From: Streptomyces roseifaciens
GTDB taxonomy: Bacteria; Actinomycetota; Actinomycetes; Streptomycetales; Streptomycetaceae
Length of the DNA: 64,000 nucleotides
Assembly: GCF_001445655.1 (NCBI RefSeq)
Contig: NZ_LNBE01000003.1
Location: forward strand, 2,450,045 to 2,514,044
Direction of reading: 5' to 3'
Shown here piece after piece: positions 61,876-64,000 of this stretch (the stretch's first letter is position 1; each line of letters opens with the position of its first letter). A program made the position numbers and the translations under genes. The notes beneath the pieces are model-generated. The model was not told the origin of the DNA. It saw only the letters and a list, made by a program, of their open reading frames with translations, and made no database searches.

Positions 61876-62916
61876 TCAGTCCTCCCAGTCCTCGTCGTCG
61901 CCGCCGCGCATGGTGCGCCATCCCTCGAGGTTTTCCAGCGCCTCCCGCGCCAACTGGGCGTACTGCACCGGGCACTCCCACAGCTCGCGGGCCGAGAGCT
62001 CGGCGGGCACGGGGGTGTCGGGGTGGTCGTCCGGCGCGTACAGGTGGACCACCGCGCGGTACCGGGACTGGGTGGTGGAATCGGCGGTGGACCAGGGGTG
62101 CTGCGGATGCTCGCAGGAGACGTCCAGGTCGATGGTGGCGAGCGCGGCGGCCAGGTCGCGGACGTACGAGGGCGGCAGACCCTCGTACGTCTGGGCGATG
62201 CCCATCCACAGGCACAGGAACAGGCCGATCCGCTCCTCGTCCCGCACCTGCCCGGCGAGCCAACGGCGGGCGGACCACAGGGCGACCGGCCCCGTGTTGT
62301 CCTCCCAGCTACGACTGATCGCCTCCTGCATGGCGACGAGGTCGAGGCGGCCGTCGTCCCGGACGAACTGCGCGTTCAGATGGGAGACGTCGATGCTGCC
62401 GAAGAGCTCCTGGTGCGCGTTGTGCAAGCGCTCCAGGGCCTCATCGGCGAGGTCTGCGAGGAACCCCTCGCAGTCGAACACCGCCAGCTCCTCCTTGCCG
62501 AGACCGTAGTCCTCGGAGAATACGGCCCGCCCGGCCTCGGTCAGCATGCTCACGCCGGCCTCGACCTGGTACTCCGAGTCCAGCTGCGCGGGGTGGGCGC
62601 CGGCCGGGCAGGTGCAGGAGGCCCGGTCCAACTGCGCACGGAACCCGTCCAGGGCCCGTATGTACGACGCGAACACGGACTTGCTGAAGATGCGTGCGGA
62701 GACGTACCAGCAGGTGGCATGCAGGAGGATCGTGTACCCGGTCCGCTCCCGGCGGCCCTCCGGGGTGGCGTCGCGGCCGAGCGCCTCCGCCGCGTCGTCA
62801 GCGAGGACGGCGAGGGTCGATTCGGGATCCGCATAGGGGTAGTCGCTGACGATCCCGGACAGGTCGGAGATCAGTTCGCGGTGGTCGGCAGGCAGCGTGG
62901 GCGTCACTTCAGTCAC
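61876..62916 (-). CDS. Large hypothetical protein
   Basis: 346 residues from GTG 62916; a frame to 63498 is open but reads as shadow. Acidic and helical: RELISDLSGIVSDYPYADPE, ILLHATCWYVSARIFSKSVF, DRASCTCPAGAHPAQLDSEY, ELFGSIDVSHLNAQFVRDDG, ERIGLFLCLWMGIAQTYEGL, and an acidic end GGDDEDWED. The CTCPAG(A)H segment may bind a metal with nearby residues. Not recognised, though similar proteins seem common in Streptomyces. Confidence 0.65.
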   Translation of the reverse strand: MTEVTPTLPADHRELISDLSGIVSDYPYADPESTLAVLADDAAEALGRDATPEGRRERTGYTILLHATCWYVSARIFSKSVFASYIRALDGFRAQLDRASCTCPAGAHPAQLDSEYQVEAGVSMLTEAGRAVFSEDYGLGKEELAVFDCEGFLADLADEALERLHNAHQELFGSIDVSHLNAQFVRDDGRLDLVAMQEAISRSWEDNTGPVALWSARRWLAGQVRDEERIGLFLCLWMGIAQTYEGLPPSYVRDLAAALATIDLDVSCEHPQHPWSTADSTTQSRYRAVVHLYAPDDHPDTPVPAELSARELWECPVQYAQLAREALENLEGWRTMRGGDDEDWED

Positions 62917-63713
62917 ATCCGTAACCGACGATTGTGCAGGTCGGACGGTTCCCGGTCGCATGTGGCCGATGGTCCGGTCGGCCCCGTCCTGAGTCCGGAG
63001 GGCGGGGAAGCGGGAGCGTCGGCCTGTCGACGGATACCTCGTGCCGTGCGTGGCTCTCTGCGGCCTCGTGTGCGGGCGGCACCACTCCCTGAAGCTGGAC
63101 GCCGACCGCCCCCTGGGCCGCCGGTGAGCTGCACAGTGCGGGACGCTTTGGAGCCCGCGGCGGTAGCGGGTCGGACGGTGTAGATTCCCGCTGACGCGTC
63201 CGGAGGCGTGCGGGGTGGGGGCCAGTCCCGTATAGGTCACGAGCCGGAGCCGGTCTGCGCTGCCGCGGCGGGTGTGCCGGTTCTCGTGTGCCCCCGGCAT
63301 CCTGGCGGGCCAGGAACACAAGGCGGCGTCGGCTACGGCCAGGACGTCGGCATCAGTCTTCTTCGACGGCATCGGCCCTTCTTCGACGGCATGGGATCGG
63401 CAGTCACCGTCACTGCCATGCCGCCACATCAGACCACCACAGCTCAACGGCGTGCTGATCTGGGCAGGACGGCCGCCGGCTTCGAAGCCGACGGCCATCC
63501 GCTGCTCGGGCCCGGGCGGCCGAGGCCCTAGCCCTGCGTGCGGCTCGTGCGCACACGGACCACAGGTCGTCGCCTTCCTGCGATGCCTCGGGCCCCCGGG
63601 ACGCTGTCACCCGGTCGCCGGTGGCGCCGTCGGTGGCGCGGCCGATGGCGTGGTCGGGGGATGGCGGGCAGGCGCACGTGGCCCGGCTCGTGGCTCCGCT
63701 CGGGAGCATGCGA
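62917..63713. other. Gap without a recognisable gene
   Basis: About 800 bases. Frames are open on both strands but have shadow composition. A partial duplication CTTCTTCGACGGCAT occurs twice around 63357-63390. No RNA or insertion sequence is recognised. Confidence 0.45.
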
Positions 63714-64000
63714 TCAGCGGCGGAGTTGGATCCGGTAGACGCGTCGCAGGTCGGGGTGCTCCGCCAGGCTCCAGAGGCGGTCGGCGTCGTAGCTGAGGTC
63801 TTCGGGTCCGATGGCGAGTGTTCCGTGGAGTTTCGGGTCGCCGCTACGGCCCTTGTGCAGCCACAGTTGCCCTGCCTTCGGGGCGAGCGCCCCGATTGCT
63901 TCGCTGGCTGCGGGGCCTTGCGTGCCGCGGTCGTTGGCGGCGTAATAGGCGTCCTTGCCCACGGCGACCGCCCCTTGGACGTAGGGCTTGGACAGCCAGT
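63714..64000 (-). CDS. Hypothetical protein, 5' end outside window
   Basis: The last 95 residues of a minus-strand gene that enters from the right edge: WLSKPYVQGAVAVGKDAYYA, ANDRGTQGPAASEAIGALAP, QLWLHKGRSGDPKLHGTLAI, YDADRLWSLAEHPDLRRVYR. The tail looks like the last blades of a beta-propeller or a secreted sugar/lectin-like domain (SLAEHPDLRRVYRI is a typical closing strand), but this is a guess. Confidence 0.55.
   Translation of the reverse strand, partial: WLSKPYVQGAVAVGKDAYYAANDRGTQGPAASEAIGALAPKAGQLWLHKGRSGDPKLHGTLAIGPEDLSYDADRLWSLAEHPDLRRVYRIQLRR

Overview
The window is high-GC DNA with GTG and TTG starts, strong GGAGG-type ribosome sites and many protein families typical of Streptomyces: HTH-TPR and LuxR-type solo regulators, an MmyB-like regulator, a Trypco1/trypsin-NTPase pair, Ku plus a stand-alone ligase. 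Gene order, dense mobile-element remnants and about ten broken genes suggest an accessory region, such as a chromosome arm or a large linear plasmid. No rRNA, tRNA or CRISPR array was seen.

Layout. 0-7 kb: a cut-off secreted protein, a frameshifted HTH gene, a truncated phage-tail-tube gene ending in a perfect 39-bp inverted repeat, and a conflict-type operon of Trypco1 plus a trypsin-NTPase-WD40 protein. 6.5-10.9 kb: a decapitated SDR gene, a HAD phosphatase, gpsA with an amber codon, and an ISL3-type element that splits a HIT gene in two. 10.9-24.2 kb: a long, mostly minus-strand, tightly coupled run of small-molecule and regulatory genes (P-loop kinase, HAD, HIT, MazG-like, double Nudix, endonuclease/exonuclease/phosphatase, CPBP protease, methyltransferase, GNAT, two LuxR-type HTH proteins, glycosyltransferase, second HAD, and two related WDAVRV-type proteins, each following a tiny coupled ORF). 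24.5-30.3 kb: two HTH-TPR regulators, each heading a short operon (GNAT and a TsaA fragment; aminoglycoside-phosphotransferase-like), plus a TauD-like oxygenase. 30.4-38.8 kb: an IS21-like end, a DUF1877 gene broken by an ochre codon, a small acidic peptide with an isoaspartyl-methyltransferase homologue, a possible small RNA with a strong terminator, and hypothetical genes including DUF4265 and Imm63-like proteins. 39-45.5 kb: hypothetical genes and an NHEJ pair (Ku and ATP-dependent DNA ligase). 45.6-54.5 kb: an element end, an HTH regulator, integrase, DUF6262, Tn3 and resolvase debris, a TetR regulator divergent from a ferredoxin-MBL protein with a clear operator, and decaying regulator and thioesterase genes. 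54.5-64 kb: an MpaB-like fragment, a catalase-like/alpha-dioxygenase fusion enzyme, hypothetical genes, a second gpsA fragment, and a compact RiPP locus with a six-cysteine precursor and an ATP-grasp maturase abutting IS5 debris.

The best candidate for a new system is the RiPP pair at 60.3-61.5 kb. The protease-NTPase conflict operon and the fused catalase/dioxygenase are next. Many of the breaks are single-base indels, some in short homopolymers, so some may be consensus errors rather than real decay.
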